DNA of 64,000 nucleotides from Methylohalobius crimeensis 10Ki (GCF_000421465.1 NZ_ATXB01000001.1:1364001-1428000), one strand, 5' to 3'. Counted from the stretch's first letter, positions 24,994 through 38,344 are shown. Notes: generated by a model not told the origin, from the letters alone. Program-made: numbers and translations.

Positions 24994-25127
24994 TGGCATT
25001 TACAGCAGAAGCCGGGGAGCGCGTTCCGGGACCGTTCGCAGCAGGGATGCTGCGATTCGAGCGTACAAGGAGGTATTTACAGCGTGTCCCGGAACGCGCT
25101 CCCCGGCTTCCGATAAACGCTGGGTTT
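24994..25127 (+). repeat. Long-hairpin dispersed element, copy B
   Basis: It has 25-bp perfect inverted arms (25008-25032 against 25086-25110) around a 53-base core. The core section 25033-25061 matches copy A (19911-19940) with a few differences. Short TTTAC and TAAAC ends flank the arms. It lies just downstream of uvrA and could fold into a long RNA hairpin at the transcript end. There is no T-run, so it is not a standard intrinsic terminator. The rest of 24987-25259 holds only a candidate promoter. Confidence 0.78.
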
Positions 25128-25184
25128 GTCCAAATGTCAACTGAATCCAAGCCAAGGGAAAGTCGGCGGATAGGCGAGGGCGAG

Positions 25185-25212
25185 TTGCAAAGATGGATAA
25201 CTCGGCTAGGAT
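25185..25212 (+). promoter_or_regulatory. Candidate sigma-70 promoter for the secreted protein gene
   Basis: TTGCAA (25185-25190), a 16-base spacer and TAGGAT (25207-25212) lie about 48 bases before the ATG at 25260, which has its own GGGAG ribosome-binding site. Confidence 0.38.
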
Positions 25213-25259
25213 GAACGTAACTTGCATCTGATGAATCGTTCTTTAGGGAGATTAACGCT

Positions 25260-26552
25260 ATGCAAAAAAGAAGGGGATTGAAACGATTGGTCTCGACGTT
25301 TTTTCTGATCGGTGCCGTGAAAGTCGTTTCGGCGGCGCCTTCCATCGGCGTGTTTCTGGACAAGAACGTCTTCGAACCGGGCGAGGAGGCCGCACCGTCG
25401 GTTTCGGTGACCGGGCAGGGGGACGAGACGAACAGGCAGGTGGACGTTTACCTCGGCTTGATCGCGCCCGACGGAACCATCTATCAATACCCGGGTTGGA
25501 AGCGATTGGATGAGGGGCAGAGTCCTTGGCTGAGTTCTTTCGACTTGCCCGGCGGCTACCATTTGAATCCGTTTGCCCTACCTGTCGATATGGGAAGTTT
25601 TCCCGATTTCTCGTCCGGGCAGTGGCAAGTGGCGGCGGCTTTGACCGAACCGGGGACGTTTAATATTATTTCAGTGGATTTCCAGCCCTTGGTGATTCCC
25701 GGCGCGTCGTCGAGCGACGGGGTGAACCGCATCGGATTCCTTTCCATCAACGATACCGACGACGGGGACTCCGGAAGGACCCAGGCGGCTTTCGGCTTCT
25801 TCATGGCGCTTCCAGGTGGCGAGTCCTCGGGAAGCGATGTGAGTAGCGATGATGTCCTGCAGGCCTTTCAGGGGGAGGGCCCGGGGATCGACCAATGCGG
25901 CGAGATCGAAACCTCGAGCAGTTCCAGCAGCAGTTCCGACGGCTTCGATACGGGGGGCGGGGATGTTCAGCTTCCCACCTTCCTGGATGCCGGAGACCCG
26001 TTGACCATCACCGCTCCGGCCGGACAGACCGCGTCGGTTCCCAAAGAAGTGATCGATTTGCCTCAGTTCGGCCCGCTCATTAATTACAGGGACGAGTCTC
26101 TTCCGCCGGGGGTGTATCAAGACAGCGGCACCTATACTTTTTCCGGCCCCGGCGGAGCCGACATCGGAGAGTTTTCCACCTCCTTGAACGCTCCGGCGCC
26201 GTTGACGGTGACCGCGCCCGACCTCTCCGGAACCGGAACGCTTAACACCTCCGACGATCTGCCAGTGACTTGGAACGGTAATGGCGGTCAGGGCGTGGTG
26301 AATCTGTTTCTTTCGACCTCGTCGACGGATTTCACTACCTTTCAGACGACCACTAAGACCCTCCACTGCCGATTTGCCGATGACGGCAGCGGCGTCGTGC
26401 CCGCCTCGTTGCTGGGAGAACTGGCCGGCAGCGCGTCTCAGGCAACCATACTCGTGGAGCGCAGCCGCATGACGTCCTTCGACGCCGATGGCCTGGATTT
26501 CGGCGTCTATACGATCAACACCGGAGTGTCGGGGGCTCTCATATTGCAGTGA
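25260..26552 (+). CDS. Unrecognised secreted protein with serine-rich linker
   Basis: A 430-residue protein I do not recognise. The N-terminus (KKRR-type charged start, hydrophobic stretch LVSTFFLIGAVKVV, then SAAPS) looks like a Sec signal peptide cleaved near residue 25. The mature part is acidic, poor in lysine and rich in Gly, Ser, Thr and Asp. It appears to hold two beta-rich sections: about 26-205, with GVFLDKNVFEPGEEAAPSVSV resembling secreted beta-sandwich domains, and about 235-430. They are joined by a run of eight serines (about 220-227). There are only two cysteines in the mature chain, and no PEP-CTERM, LPXTG, lipobox or outer-membrane anchor is seen (the end is GVYTINTGVSGALILQ). 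GGGAG precedes the ATG by 9 bases. It is flanked by repeat copies B and C, which is consistent with an accessory gene. Confidence 0.75.
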   Translation: MQKRRGLKRLVSTFFLIGAVKVVSAAPSIGVFLDKNVFEPGEEAAPSVSVTGQGDETNRQVDVYLGLIAPDGTIYQYPGWKRLDEGQSPWLSSFDLPGGYHLNPFALPVDMGSFPDFSSGQWQVAAALTEPGTFNIISVDFQPLVIPGASSSDGVNRIGFLSINDTDDGDSGRTQAAFGFFMALPGGESSGSDVSSDDVLQAFQGEGPGIDQCGEIETSSSSSSSSDGFDTGGGDVQLPTFLDAGDPLTITAPAGQTASVPKEVIDLPQFGPLINYRDESLPPGVYQDSGTYTFSGPGGADIGEFSTSLNAPAPLTVTAPDLSGTGTLNTSDDLPVTWNGNGGQGVVNLFLSTSSTDFTTFQTTTKTLHCRFADDGSGVVPASLLGELAGSASQATILVERSRMTSFDADGLDFGVYTINTGVSGALILQ

Positions 26553-26563
26553 CTTCAGCGCTT

Positions 26564-26709
26564 GGTTACAAATTGCTGCGGGGTATCGGCCATTCGTCCT
26601 CAGGGACGCTGCAAGTCCGTCCCTGGACGCTCGGGACTCGGCCATCCCGGCCGAGTACGCCCTTCGGACGAACGCCCGATACCCGCTTTTTCGGATTTGT
26701 AAACAAGCT
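26564..26709 (-). repeat. Long-hairpin dispersed element, copy C (inverted)
   Basis: It has 19-bp arms with two mismatches (26581-26599 against 26666-26684) and outer TTACAAAT / ATTTGTAA ends (26566-26573 and 26695-26702). Read in reverse complement, its core matches copy A over about 50 bases (GGGATGGCCG, CGAGC, CCAGGGACGG, GCGTCCCTGA in order). It starts 11 bases after the secreted-protein stop and ends 47 bases before rmuC. Confidence 0.75.
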
Positions 26710-26756
26710 CTCAGAGTCGAGGACACGTTTAGCCGTCCCGGTGTCGGGCGAGATCG

Positions 26757-28136
26757 ATGCAGCCCGCTGATATCCCCGCCTGGGTCTGGCTTTTGGCAGG
26801 TGCTTTGGCCGGTTGGCTGACGGCGCTGCCGGCGGCGGTTGGGTACAGCTATCGCTTGCGGCGAGAAAGGGATCTGCATCGGGCCGAAGCCCGCCGCGAG
26901 GCGGAACAGGCGGATAAGCTGGAGATTGAGTTGACTCGGGTTCGGGAGGATTTGGACGCCAGCCGCACCCGGGCGGCGGTGCTGGAGGAGAAATTCCAGC
27001 AGGAAAGCCGCCGCGTGGAGGAGTCCCGGGCCTTGCTCGAACAGGCCGAGAAGCGCCTGGCCGATATCTTCAAGGGCTTGTCCAAGGATGTCCTCGATCA
27101 AAACAGCAGCCAGTTTCTCCAGTTGGCGGAACAGTCCTTCAAGCGCCTTCAGGCGCAGGCGGGCCACGAGTGGGAAAAGAAACACCAGGCGGTGGAGTCC
27201 CTGGTGAAACCCATCGGCGAGTCCCTGGCCCAAGTACAGGCGGCCGTGGGGGAGGTGGAAAAGGCGCGCATCGATGCCTACGCGGCGCTCAAGCAGCAGA
27301 TGGACGCCTTGCTCCAAACCCATTTGCCGCGCCTCCACAAGGAGACCGAGACCCTGGTTCGAGCTCTGCGCCAACCCGCCGCCCGGGGGCGCTGGGGAGA
27401 AATGCAGCTCAGGCGGGTGGTGGAGATGGCCGGGATGGTGTCCCACTGCGATTTCGAGGAACAAGTATCCCGCGATCGCGGCAACGGCCGCCTGCGGCCC
27501 GATCTGATCGTGCATCTGCCGGGGCGGCGGTCGGTGGTGGTGGATGCCAAGGTCCCCCTGGAAGCCTATCTCCAGGCGGTGGAGGCGGAAGACGACGAGG
27601 AGCGCCAGAGCCGTTTGACCGAGCACGCCGCTCAGCTCAAGCGCCACATTCAGCAGTTGTCCATGAAAAGCTACTTCGAGCAGTTCGAGCGGGCGCCCGA
27701 GTTCGTGGTGCTTTTCATGCCCGGGGAAGCTTTTTTCAGCGCCGCCCTCCACGCCGACCCGGGCTTGATCGAATACGGGGTGGAGAACAAGGTGATTCCG
27801 GCCAGCCCCACCACCCTGATCGCCTTGCTCAAGGCGGTGGCTTACGGCTGGCAGCAGGAGACCATGGCCCAGAGCGCCGAAGAGATCGTTCAGCTAGGCA
27901 AGGCGCTCTACGAACGAATCGTCAAGGTGTCCGAGCACTGGGCGAAAACGGGCGATCAGTTGGAGAAAACGGTCCGGAGCTATAATCAGGCCACCCGGAG
28001 TCTGGAGTCCCGCCTCCTGCCCACGGCGCGCAAATTCCAATCCTTGCGCCGTTCCCCCGAACATCCGGCCCTGGCGCCGCTGGAGTCGGTCGATCAGACC
28101 GTCCATCCGTTGCGGCTGCCGGATAGGCCCGATTGA
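26757..28136 (+). CDS. rmuC: DNA recombination protein RmuC
   Basis: A 459-residue RmuC-family protein. An N-terminal hydrophobic segment (about 5-28, WVWLLAGALAGWLTALPAAVG) probably anchors it. A long coiled coil follows (about 35-200), then the nuclease-like core with QPAARGRWGEMQLRRVVE, RPDLIVHLPGRRSVVVDAKVPLEAY (a PD-(D/E)xK-type site) and a conserved C-terminal helical part with PTTLIALLKAVAYGWQQE. RmuC limits DNA inversions and rearrangements in E. coli by a mechanism that is not fully defined. ATG 26757 gives the usual start, although no strong ribosome-binding site precedes it. It converges on yajQ, with only 6 bases between the stops. Confidence 0.93.
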   Translation: MQPADIPAWVWLLAGALAGWLTALPAAVGYSYRLRRERDLHRAEARREAEQADKLEIELTRVREDLDASRTRAAVLEEKFQQESRRVEESRALLEQAEKRLADIFKGLSKDVLDQNSSQFLQLAEQSFKRLQAQAGHEWEKKHQAVESLVKPIGESLAQVQAAVGEVEKARIDAYAALKQQMDALLQTHLPRLHKETETLVRALRQPAARGRWGEMQLRRVVEMAGMVSHCDFEEQVSRDRGNGRLRPDLIVHLPGRRSVVVDAKVPLEAYLQAVEAEDDEERQSRLTEHAAQLKRHIQQLSMKSYFEQFERAPEFVVLFMPGEAFFSAALHADPGLIEYGVENKVIPASPTTLIALLKAVAYGWQQETMAQSAEEIVQLGKALYERIVKVSEHWAKTGDQLEKTVRSYNQATRSLESRLLPTARKFQSLRRSPEHPALAPLESVDQTVHPLRLPDRPD

Positions 28137-28142
28137 CAGCCC

Positions 28143-28625
28143 TCAATCCCGGAAGTTGGTGAACTGCAGGGGCAGATCCAGCTTGGCTTCCCGCAGCATT
28201 TGCATGACCTGTTGCAGGTCGTCGCGCTTTTTGCCGGTCACTCGCACCTGATCCCCTTGAACGGCGGCTTGGACCTTTAGTTTGGTTTCCTTGATTCGCT
28301 TGGTGATTTGCTTGGCCAGATCCCGGTCGATGCCCTGGCGCAGGGTGATTTCCTGGTGCGCCGCCTGGCCGCTGGTTTGGGGTTCTCCGGTATCGAGGCA
28401 ATCCACGTCCACCCCGCGCTTGGCCAAGCGCATCTGCAGGATGTCGAGCATTTGCTTGAGCTGGAAATCGTTTTGCGCGTGCAGGGTGATTTTGTCCTCC
28501 GCCAGCTCGTAGCGTGCTCCCGACCCTTTGAAGTCGAAGCGGTTGGTGACCTCCCGGTTCGCTTGGTCCACGGCGTTGCTGACTTCGTGATGATCGATTT
28601 CGGAAACGATGTCGAATGATGGCAT
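28143..28625 (-). CDS. yajQ: YajQ-family nucleotide-binding protein
   Basis: A 160-residue cytosolic protein with two ferredoxin-like halves, covering the whole family length: MPSFDIVSEIDHHEVSNAVDQ at the start, NRFDFKGSGARYELAEDKI, and QVRVTGKKRDDLQQVMQMLR near the end. Xanthomonas members bind c-di-GMP and act with a transcription factor, and others have been reported to bind nucleotides or RNA. The ligand here is unknown. It lies 15 bases downstream of the DUF6763-like gene on the same strand and appears to form a unit with that gene and djlA. Confidence 0.95.
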   Translation of the reverse strand: MPSFDIVSEIDHHEVSNAVDQANREVTNRFDFKGSGARYELAEDKITLHAQNDFQLKQMLDILQMRLAKRGVDVDCLDTGEPQTSGQAAHQEITLRQGIDRDLAKQITKRIKETKLKVQAAVQGDQVRVTGKKRDDLQQVMQMLREAKLDLPLQFTNFRD

Positions 28626-28640
28626 ATTAAAGGTAATGGA

Positions 28641-28970
28641 TTATTCTCTGTCTTCGTGAAAGGAGTCCTCGTCTCCCTCGGCGGGAAAATTTTCTTCGTC
28701 CCATTCGTTCTTGCCTTCCTGCAAGCCCATTTCGGAATATTCCAGATCGTCGGCCTCCACGTCGTCCATCGGGCCGGTCCAGTCTTCCGGCTCCTCGATG
28801 GTTTCCAGGTTCATTTCCTGCCAAGCCTCCAGGTCGATCTGGTCCACATTCCCGTCGAAATACTGCACCTCGACCACGGCGGCGGCCTCGTCGACGACCA
28901 GCACCTTGAATTTGTCCTCCGTGTCCAGGTCCAGGTACCAGTGACCTTCGATCGGCTCGAGTTCGTTCAT
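28641..28970 (-). CDS. Small acidic DUF6763-like protein
   Basis: A 109-residue, strongly acidic protein without signal peptide or membrane segment. The first 60 residues (EPIEGHWYLDLDTEDKFKVLVVDE..VVEVQYFDGNVDQIDLEAWQEM) look like a small beta-barrel, and the WTGPMDDVEADDLEY segment is the part I associate with gammaproteobacterial DUF6763 proteins. The tail is almost entirely Glu/Asp-rich. No function is known. It lies between djlA (54 bases upstream) and yajQ (15 bases downstream) on the same strand. The family assignment comes from memory of the motif pattern and should be treated as moderate. Confidence 0.75.
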   Translation of the reverse strand: MNELEPIEGHWYLDLDTEDKFKVLVVDEAAAVVEVQYFDGNVDQIDLEAWQEMNLETIEEPEDWTGPMDDVEADDLEYSEMGLQEGKNEWDEENFPAEGDEDSFHEDRE

Positions 28971-29024
28971 TGCCGCCTCCTGAGGATGAAGTTGACCGTC
29001 TGACTGAATCCTAGCACAAGGTTC

Positions 29025-29852
29025 TCAACGTTTGCGATGGGCTTGGATGATTTCGTAGGCGTTGCGGATTTGTTGGGTTTTCTCGGTGGCGATCTTGACC
29101 ATTTCTTCCGGCAGTCCCTTGGCCACCAGCTTATCCGGATGGTGCTGACTCATCAGCCGTCGATAGGATTTTTTGATTTCCGCGTCCGAGGTCGAAGGCG
29201 AAACACCCAATATGGCGTAGGCATCGGACAGGCTGGGACCTTGGCGCCGGGGCGGAGCTTGGCGGCGGCCGGTGTATTGATATTGATAGCGGGCCTGGGA
29301 GAAGCGCAACTGGGCTTCCATGAAGGCCCGCAGCGCCTTGAACTCGAAGCGGGAAAAGTTCAGGCGGTGACAGATATGCAGGAGCATCCTTTCCTCGGCC
29401 GGATGGAGACTGCCGTCGGCGTAGCCGGCCTGCAGCAGGATCTCGAGAAATAGGCGGATCAAGGAGGAACGCCGCCCCACTTCGCGGCGGAATTGATCCA
29501 GGGTGTCGTCCAGGGGGAAGCGGGGGGACTTGCCTTCGTTGAACAGGCGGACCGCGGCCTGGCGCATCTCTTCGGTGAGATCCATCCGCGCCATGATCCG
29601 GCGCGCCATTTCGATTTCCGCCTCGGAGACCCGGCCGTCGGCCTTGGCCAGGTGTCCCATCACCGAGAAGGTGGCGGTGAAGAACGCCATCTGGATGCGG
29701 TGTTGGCGTCCCGGCTCCAGGCGCGGCAAGACGTCTCCGCCTTCCATGCCGCGGTCGAATTGGTGGCCGATGGCCGTCCCCAAAAGCGCGCCCAGGGGGC
29801 CGCCCAGCATGAAACCGAAAGTGCCGCCGAAAACCTTGCCTAACCAGCTCAT
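29025..29852 (-). CDS. djlA: Co-chaperone DjlA-like protein
   Basis: A 275-residue membrane-associated J-domain protein that would stimulate DnaK. It has an N-terminal Gly-rich hydrophobic segment (about 3-28, LGKVFGGTFGFMLGGPLGALLGTAIG), a TerB-like helical domain (about 55-180: MGHLAKADGRVSEAEIEMARRIM) and a C-terminal J domain (about 205-275) with the essential HPD in SQHHPDKL. Domain order and length fit DjlA. The ATG at 29852 lies 74 bases from the divergent purC start. Downstream on the same strand are the DUF6763-like gene and yajQ. Confidence 0.93.
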   Translation of the reverse strand: MSWLGKVFGGTFGFMLGGPLGALLGTAIGHQFDRGMEGGDVLPRLEPGRQHRIQMAFFTATFSVMGHLAKADGRVSEAEIEMARRIMARMDLTEEMRQAAVRLFNEGKSPRFPLDDTLDQFRREVGRRSSLIRLFLEILLQAGYADGSLHPAEERMLLHICHRLNFSRFEFKALRAFMEAQLRFSQARYQYQYTGRRQAPPRRQGPSLSDAYAILGVSPSTSDAEIKKSYRRLMSQHHPDKLVAKGLPEEMVKIATEKTQQIRNAYEIIQAHRKR

Positions 29853-29867
29853 TCCCTTTGTCGCCGC

Positions 29868-29896
29868 TTGCTAAAATCGAGAAAAAAACTCATTAT
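29868..29896 (+). promoter_or_regulatory. Candidate sigma-70 promoter for purC
   Basis: TTGCTA (29868-29873), 17 bases, then CATTAT (29891-29896), in the 74-base gap between the divergent djlA and purC genes. No PurR-like operator was recognised. Confidence 0.35.
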
Positions 29897-29926
29897 TACA
29901 CGTTTTGAGATAAGGAAAAATCGCCT

Positions 29927-30829
29927 ATGCCGCCGGAAACCCTGTTCGAATCCCGCCTCTCCAGTCTAAAGTTGTTGGGCCGGGGCAAGGTCAGGGACAT
30001 CTACGAAATCGACCGGGCGCGTTTGCTGATCGTCACCACCGATCGCTTGTCGGCCTTCGACGTGGTCCTGTCCGACCCCATTCCCGGCAAGGGACAGGTT
30101 TTGACGCGCGTGTCCCGTTTTTGGTTCGACCGGACGGCGGATCGGGTGCCCAACCATCTTCTGGACGTGCCCTTGGCGGAAGTGCTGCCCGATCCGGCCG
30201 AGTGCGAGCAGGTGGAAAGTCGCGCGCTCGTGGTCAGGCGCCTGAAGCCATTGCCGGTGGAGGCCATCGTGCGCGGCTATCTGATCGGTTCCGGTTGGAA
30301 GGATTATCGGCGCACCGGCACGGTGTGCGGCATCGAATTGCCGTCCGGACTGCGGCTGGCGGATCGGCTGCCCGAGCCCATTTTCACCCCGTCCACCAAG
30401 GCGGAATTGGGCACCCACGACGAGAATATCGATTTTGCGCGTATGGTTGAACGGGTGGGTTCTAATTTAGCCGAACAAGTACGCGATGCGAGCCTGGCGA
30501 TCTATGCTCAGGCGGCTGAATATGCCTTGACGCGGGGAATCATCATCGCCGATACCAAGTTCGAGTTCGGCTTGGATGCGGAGGGGCAATTGTATTTGAT
30601 CGACGAGGTGTTGACCCCCGATTCCTCGCGCTTCTGGCCGGCGGATGGGTACCGGCCCGGGCGCAATCCGCCCAGCTTTGACAAGCAGTTCGTGCGCGAT
30701 TATCTGGAATCCATCGATTGGGATAAAAAGCCGCCGCCGCCCCGGTTGCCGGCGGAAATCATCGCCCAAACGGCGGCCAAATACCGCGAAGCAGAGCGGC
30801 GGTTGATGGGGCATGGTGGGGGCCTGTAG
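29927..30829 (+). CDS. purC: Phosphoribosylaminoimidazole-succinocarboxamide synthase
   Basis: SAICAR synthetase: ATP-dependent joining of CAIR and aspartate in purine synthesis. The 300 residues follow the eukaryote-like/long bacterial PurC type: [33 protein letters not shown] at the N-terminus, [28 protein letters not shown], and the metal/aspartate-binding [37 protein letters not shown] lies 11 bases before ATG 29927. The gene is complete. Its stop codon (TAG, 30827-30829) lies within a GGATAAGCG repeat, so the last residues (GHGGGL) are close to the repeat boundary. Confidence 0.97.
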   Translation: MPPETLFESRLSSLKLLGRGKVRDIYEIDRARLLIVTTDRLSAFDVVLSDPIPGKGQVLTRVSRFWFDRTADRVPNHLLDVPLAEVLPDPAECEQVESRALVVRRLKPLPVEAIVRGYLIGSGWKDYRRTGTVCGIELPSGLRLADRLPEPIFTPSTKAELGTHDENIDFARMVERVGSNLAEQVRDASLAIYAQAAEYALTRGIIIADTKFEFGLDAEGQLYLIDEVLTPDSSRFWPADGYRPGRNPPSFDKQFVRDYLESIDWDKKPPPPRLPAEIIAQTAAKYREAERRLMGHGGGL

Positions 30830-30860
30830 GCCGGATAAGCGAAGTCGCATCCGGCAGGCG
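30826..30860. repeat. GGATAAGCGAAG palindromic repeat at the purC stop
   Basis: GCCGGAT (30830-30836) pairs with ATCCGGC (30849-30855) around AAGCGAAGTCGC. The same design (GTAGG, stem, GGATAAGCGAAG, CGCATCC, stem) recurs at 53790-53823 with GGGTGGAT/ATCCACCC arms. Similar short repeats are common in gammaproteobacterial intergenic DNA. Here it fills the 33-base gap between convergent purC and radC. Confidence 0.75.
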
Positions 30861-30862
30861 CC

Positions 30863-31537
30863 TTATAACCAACCGTGCTCGGCGAAGGAAAAGGTTTCTC
30901 CGTCTCCGACGATCATGTGGTCCAGCACCCGGATGTCGAACAGGGCCAAGGCCTGGCGCAATCGGTCGGTGATCGCGCGGTCGGCGGCGCTGGGCTCGGA
31001 GATGCCCGACGGGTGATTGTGAGCGAAAATCACCGCGCTGGTGTTCAGGTTCAAAGCCTGTTTGGCGACTTCCCGGGGATAGATGCTGGCGCCGTCCACG
31101 GTGCCGCGGAATAATTCCTCGTAGCGAATGACCCGATGGCGGGTGTCCAAAAACAAGGCGGCGAAAATTTCGTGAGGATGATCGCGCAAATGGCGTTGGA
31201 AAAACGCGCGGGTCAAATCCGGCGAGGTGAGTGCGTCGCCGCGTTCCAGGTTTTCTCGGATATGGCGGCGAGCCATTTCCAACACCGCCTGGAGCTGGAT
31301 GTACTTGGCGGACCCCAAACCCTTGCCTTGGGTGAAGCGGGAATGGTCGGCATCCAGGAGGGCGCGCAGGGAGCCGAATTGGGTGAGCAGTTCCCGGGCC
31401 AAATCCACGGCGGTTTTGCCTTTCACTCCGGTGCGCAGGAAAATGGCCAATAATTCCGCATCCGACAGCGCCTCCGGGCCGCGGCTGAGCAATTTTTCCC
31501 GGGGCCGTTCCAATTCGGGCCAGTCGCTGATCGCCAT
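30863..31537 (-). CDS. radC: RadC-family JAMM/MPN+ protein
   Basis: A 224-residue protein with an N-terminal UPF0758 helix-hairpin-helix region (about 1-95: [36 protein letters not shown]) and a C-terminal JAMM metallo-domain (about 105-224) with [15 protein letters not shown], the zinc-binding His-x-His...Asp motif. Despite its name, a DNA-repair role is not established. The frame is open to 31633, but ATG 31537 ([17 protein letters not shown]) gives the family length and has AAGGTG about 8 bases upstream. It is divergent from coaBC with a 40-base gap, the usual gammaproteobacterial arrangement. Confidence 0.94.
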   Translation of the reverse strand: MAISDWPELERPREKLLSRGPEALSDAELLAIFLRTGVKGKTAVDLARELLTQFGSLRALLDADHSRFTQGKGLGSAKYIQLQAVLEMARRHIRENLERGDALTSPDLTRAFFQRHLRDHPHEIFAALFLDTRHRVIRYEELFRGTVDGASIYPREVAKQALNLNTSAVIFAHNHPSGISEPSAADRAITDRLRQALALFDIRVLDHMIVGDGETFSFAEHGWL

Positions 31538-31577
31538 ATTACACCTTGTCGAGTTGCTGATTTGAGTTAAGTCTAGT

Positions 31578-32801
31578 ATGGAACCGCTTTCTCTCGATCG
31601 ACGCCGGATTCTGCTGGGCGTCACCGGCGGCATCGCCGCCTACAAAACCGCGGAATTGGTCCGCCGGTTGCGGGTCGCCGGAGCCGAAGTGCAGGTGGTG
31701 ATGACCGAGGCGGCGACCCGCTTCATCACTCCTCTGACGCTCCAGGCGTTATCGGGCAGGCCAGTCCGGACCGAATTGTGGGACACGGCGGCCGAGGCGG
31801 CCATGGGGCACATCGAGCTGGCCCGTTGGGCCGAGCGAATCTTGGTGGCACCGGCGAGCGCCGACTTTCTGGCTAAACTTAGAGCGGGCCGGGCGGATGA
31901 TCTGCTCACGACCCTGTGTCTGGCTGCCGACGCCCCGACGGCGGTGGCGCCGGCCATGAATCGGTGCATGTGGGAACATCCGGCGACCCGGGAAAACGTC
32001 GCCGCGCTGCAGGTCCGGGGAGTGCAAGTTTGGGGGCCGGATCGGGGCTCGCAGGCGTGTGGAGAGACGGGACCGGGTCGGATGCTGGAGGCCGCCGAAC
32101 TCCATCGGTGCGTGATCGAGTGGCTGCAGCCGGGGCCGCTTTCGGGGGTTGACCTGTTGATCACCGCCGGTCCGACCCGCGAGGCCATCGACCCGGTGCG
32201 GTTTCTGAGCAACCGCAGTTCCGGCAAGATGGGGTATGCCGTGGCCCGGGCCGCGGCCGAGGCAGGGGCGACAGTGACCTTGGTGTCCGGTCCTTGCGCC
32301 CTGGAGCCGCCGTCTAAGGTGAAACTGGTGCGCGTGGAAAGCGCCAGTGAAATGTATACGGCGGTCATGGACCGGGCGGTGGAACAGGCGATTTTCATCG
32401 GGGCGGCGGCGGTGGCCGATTATGCGCCCGCCGCTTCCCGGCCCGAAAAGATCAAAAAGGATGCCCGAACGATGCGGCTGGAATTGGTCAAGACCCCGGA
32501 TATCCTGGCCGCGGTGGCGGCGCTGGAAAAACGGCCGTTTACGGTCGGGTTCGCCGCCGAAACCGATCATCTCAAACAGCACGCCCGCGCTAAACTCGAG
32601 CGTAAAGGTCTGGATATGATCGCCGCTAACCAGGTCGGCGGGGGACTCGGTTTCGAAGCGGAGGAAAACCGTTTATGGGTACTGTGGCCGGAAGGGGAAC
32701 GGCACCTGCCGACCACTTCCAAATTGGAACTGGCCAGGCAACTTTTGGCCTTGATTGTGGAGCGCTATGAAGCGAAAAATTCAGTTCAAGATTCTCGATG
32801 A
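31578..32801 (+). CDS. coaBC: Bifunctional phosphopantothenoylcysteine decarboxylase / synthetase
   Basis: Two consecutive steps of coenzyme A synthesis. The 407-residue protein has the N-terminal flavin-dependent decarboxylase CoaC (about 1-190: [21 protein letters not shown], catalytic His in [28 protein letters not shown], and the substrate-loop cysteine in [11 protein letters not shown]) and the C-terminal CTP-dependent synthetase CoaB (about 190-407: [35 protein letters not shown]). The ATG at 31578 is family-typical. The 3' end overlaps dut by 35 bases, so translation of the two genes is likely coupled. Confidence 0.97.
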   Translation: MEPLSLDRRRILLGVTGGIAAYKTAELVRRLRVAGAEVQVVMTEAATRFITPLTLQALSGRPVRTELWDTAAEAAMGHIELARWAERILVAPASADFLAKLRAGRADDLLTTLCLAADAPTAVAPAMNRCMWEHPATRENVAALQVRGVQVWGPDRGSQACGETGPGRMLEAAELHRCVIEWLQPGPLSGVDLLITAGPTREAIDPVRFLSNRSSGKMGYAVARAAAEAGATVTLVSGPCALEPPSKVKLVRVESASEMYTAVMDRAVEQAIFIGAAAVADYAPAASRPEKIKKDARTMRLELVKTPDILAAVAALEKRPFTVGFAAETDHLKQHARAKLERKGLDMIAANQVGGGLGFEAEENRLWVLWPEGERHLPTTSKLELARQLLALIVERYEAKNSVQDSR

Positions 32802-33225
32802 CCGACTGGGGCGGGATATCGCCTTGCCCCGCTACGCCACGGATGGGTCCGCCGGTTTGGATTTGCGGGCTTGTCTCGACTCGCCGTTGACTTTGGCGCC
32901 GAGCGATACCGCTTTGATTCCCACCGGGCTGGCCATTCATATCCAAGATCCCCACCTGGCCGCGATGATATTGCCCCGCTCCGGATTGGGCCACAAGCAC
33001 GGCATTGTGCTCGGCAATTTGGTGGGATTGATCGATTCCGACTACCAGGGCGAGGTGATGGTATCCTGCTGGAATCGCGGTTCGATTCCCTTTACCATCG
33101 AAATCGGGGAACGGATCGCTCAATTGGTCGTGGTGCCGGTGGTGCAGGCGCAATTCGAACAGGTCGAGACCTTCGAGCCCAGCGATCGGGGAGAAGGGGG
33201 ATTTGGACATACCGGCCGGGGATAG
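32767..33225 (+). CDS. dut: Deoxyuridine 5'-triphosphate nucleotidohydrolase
   Basis: Hydrolyses dUTP to dUMP and pyrophosphate, keeping uracil out of DNA and supplying dTMP synthesis. The 152 residues match the trimeric family, with motifs in order: [45 protein letters not shown] and the C-terminal Arg/Gly-rich flap [13 protein letters not shown] chose ATG 32767 ([15 protein letters not shown]) over the upstream in-frame TTG at 32755. GTGGAG just precedes it and the N-terminus then matches the family. It lies within the coaBC 3' end. Confidence 0.97.
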   Translation: MKRKIQFKILDDRLGRDIALPRYATDGSAGLDLRACLDSPLTLAPSDTALIPTGLAIHIQDPHLAAMILPRSGLGHKHGIVLGNLVGLIDSDYQGEVMVSCWNRGSIPFTIEIGERIAQLVVVPVVQAQFEQVETFEPSDRGEGGFGHTGRG

Positions 33226-33234
33226 GAGTCTAGG

Positions 33235-37586
<4,352 letters not shown>

Positions 37587-37619
37587 CTTAATTTAAGCGT
37601 AGCCTTTCGGGCGCCACAA

Positions 37620-38261
37620 TCAAGCGCCGAAGCGTTCACGGTATGCGCGAACGGTGCCCAGTTTGTCCCCGAAACGGCCGCTTTTCTCCAGATATTCGAT
37701 CACATCCGCCAAGGTCGCGATGGCCCGGACCGGGATGGCATAGCGGCGTTCGATTTCAGCAATCGCGGATATGCCGTCCGGGCCGATTTCCTGCCGGTCG
37801 AGAGCGAGCATGACGCCGCCGGGGATGGCTCCGGCCCGGGTGATGATCTCCACCGATTCCCGGATCGATGTGCCGGCGGTGATCACATCGTCGACGATCA
37901 TGATCCGTCCTTGCAGGGGAGTGCCGACGATCAAGCCGCCTTCGCCGTGGTCTTTGATCTCCTTGCGGTTGAAGGCGTAGGGAATGTCCTTGGCATGGCG
38001 ATCGGCCAGGGCGATGGCGGTGGTGCACGCCAGGGGAATGCCTTTGTAAGCCGGCCCGTAGAGCATGTCGTAGCCGAGGGCGTTCTGTTCCAGGGCGGCG
38101 GCGTAAAACTGGCCCAGGCGATGTAATTTGGCGCCGCTGTTGAACAGGCCGGCGTTGAAAAAGTAGGGACTGGTGCGGCCGGATTTCAGGGTGAACCGGC
38201 CGAAACGCAAGGCGTCGGCGTCGATCGCGAATTCAATGAATTCCTGTTGATAAGACAGCAT
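37620..38261 (-). CDS. pyrE: Orotate phosphoribosyltransferase
   Basis: Converts orotate and PRPP to orotidine-5'-phosphate in pyrimidine synthesis. The 213 residues match the E. coli-type enzyme: [21 protein letters not shown], the mobile loop [13 protein letters not shown], and the PRPP motif [17 protein letters not shown]. The frame extends to 38321, but ATG 38261 ([13 protein letters not shown]) gives the family start. A dyad with a perfect DnaA-box sequence lies about 65-83 bases upstream. The gene is oriented with the hemW-coaE-pil cluster but separated from hemW by 158 bases. Confidence 0.97.
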   Translation of the reverse strand: MLSYQQEFIEFAIDADALRFGRFTLKSGRTSPYFFNAGLFNSGAKLHRLGQFYAAALEQNALGYDMLYGPAYKGIPLACTTAIALADRHAKDIPYAFNRKEIKDHGEGGLIVGTPLQGRIMIVDDVITAGTSIRESVEIITRAGAIPGGVMLALDRQEIGPDGISAIAEIERRYAIPVRAIATLADVIEYLEKSGRFGDKLGTVRAYRERFGA

Positions 38262-38325
38262 GTTGGTTTGAGTAAGCAAATGACTAATCTTACGGTTGAA
38301 GGACGAATATTGTCTATTCAAACTT

Positions 38326-38344
38326 CCACAGTATCTGTGGATAA
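38326..38344 (-). promoter_or_regulatory. Dyad CCACAG-TAT-CTGTGG overlapping a perfect DnaA box
   Basis: In the pyrE upstream region, CCACAG (38326-38331) and CTGTGG (38335-38340) form a 6-bp dyad. The right half continues to TGTGGATAA (38336-38344), which is the consensus DnaA box TTATCCACA on the minus strand. It may be an operator or chance; no replication-origin features surround it. Confidence 0.35.

Noticed and set aside
24987-25259. tRNA-like GATTCGAG sequence in the element cores
   Set aside because: It resembles a T-loop by a few bases only; no cloverleaf or acceptor stem can be drawn, and it is part of the dispersed repeat core.
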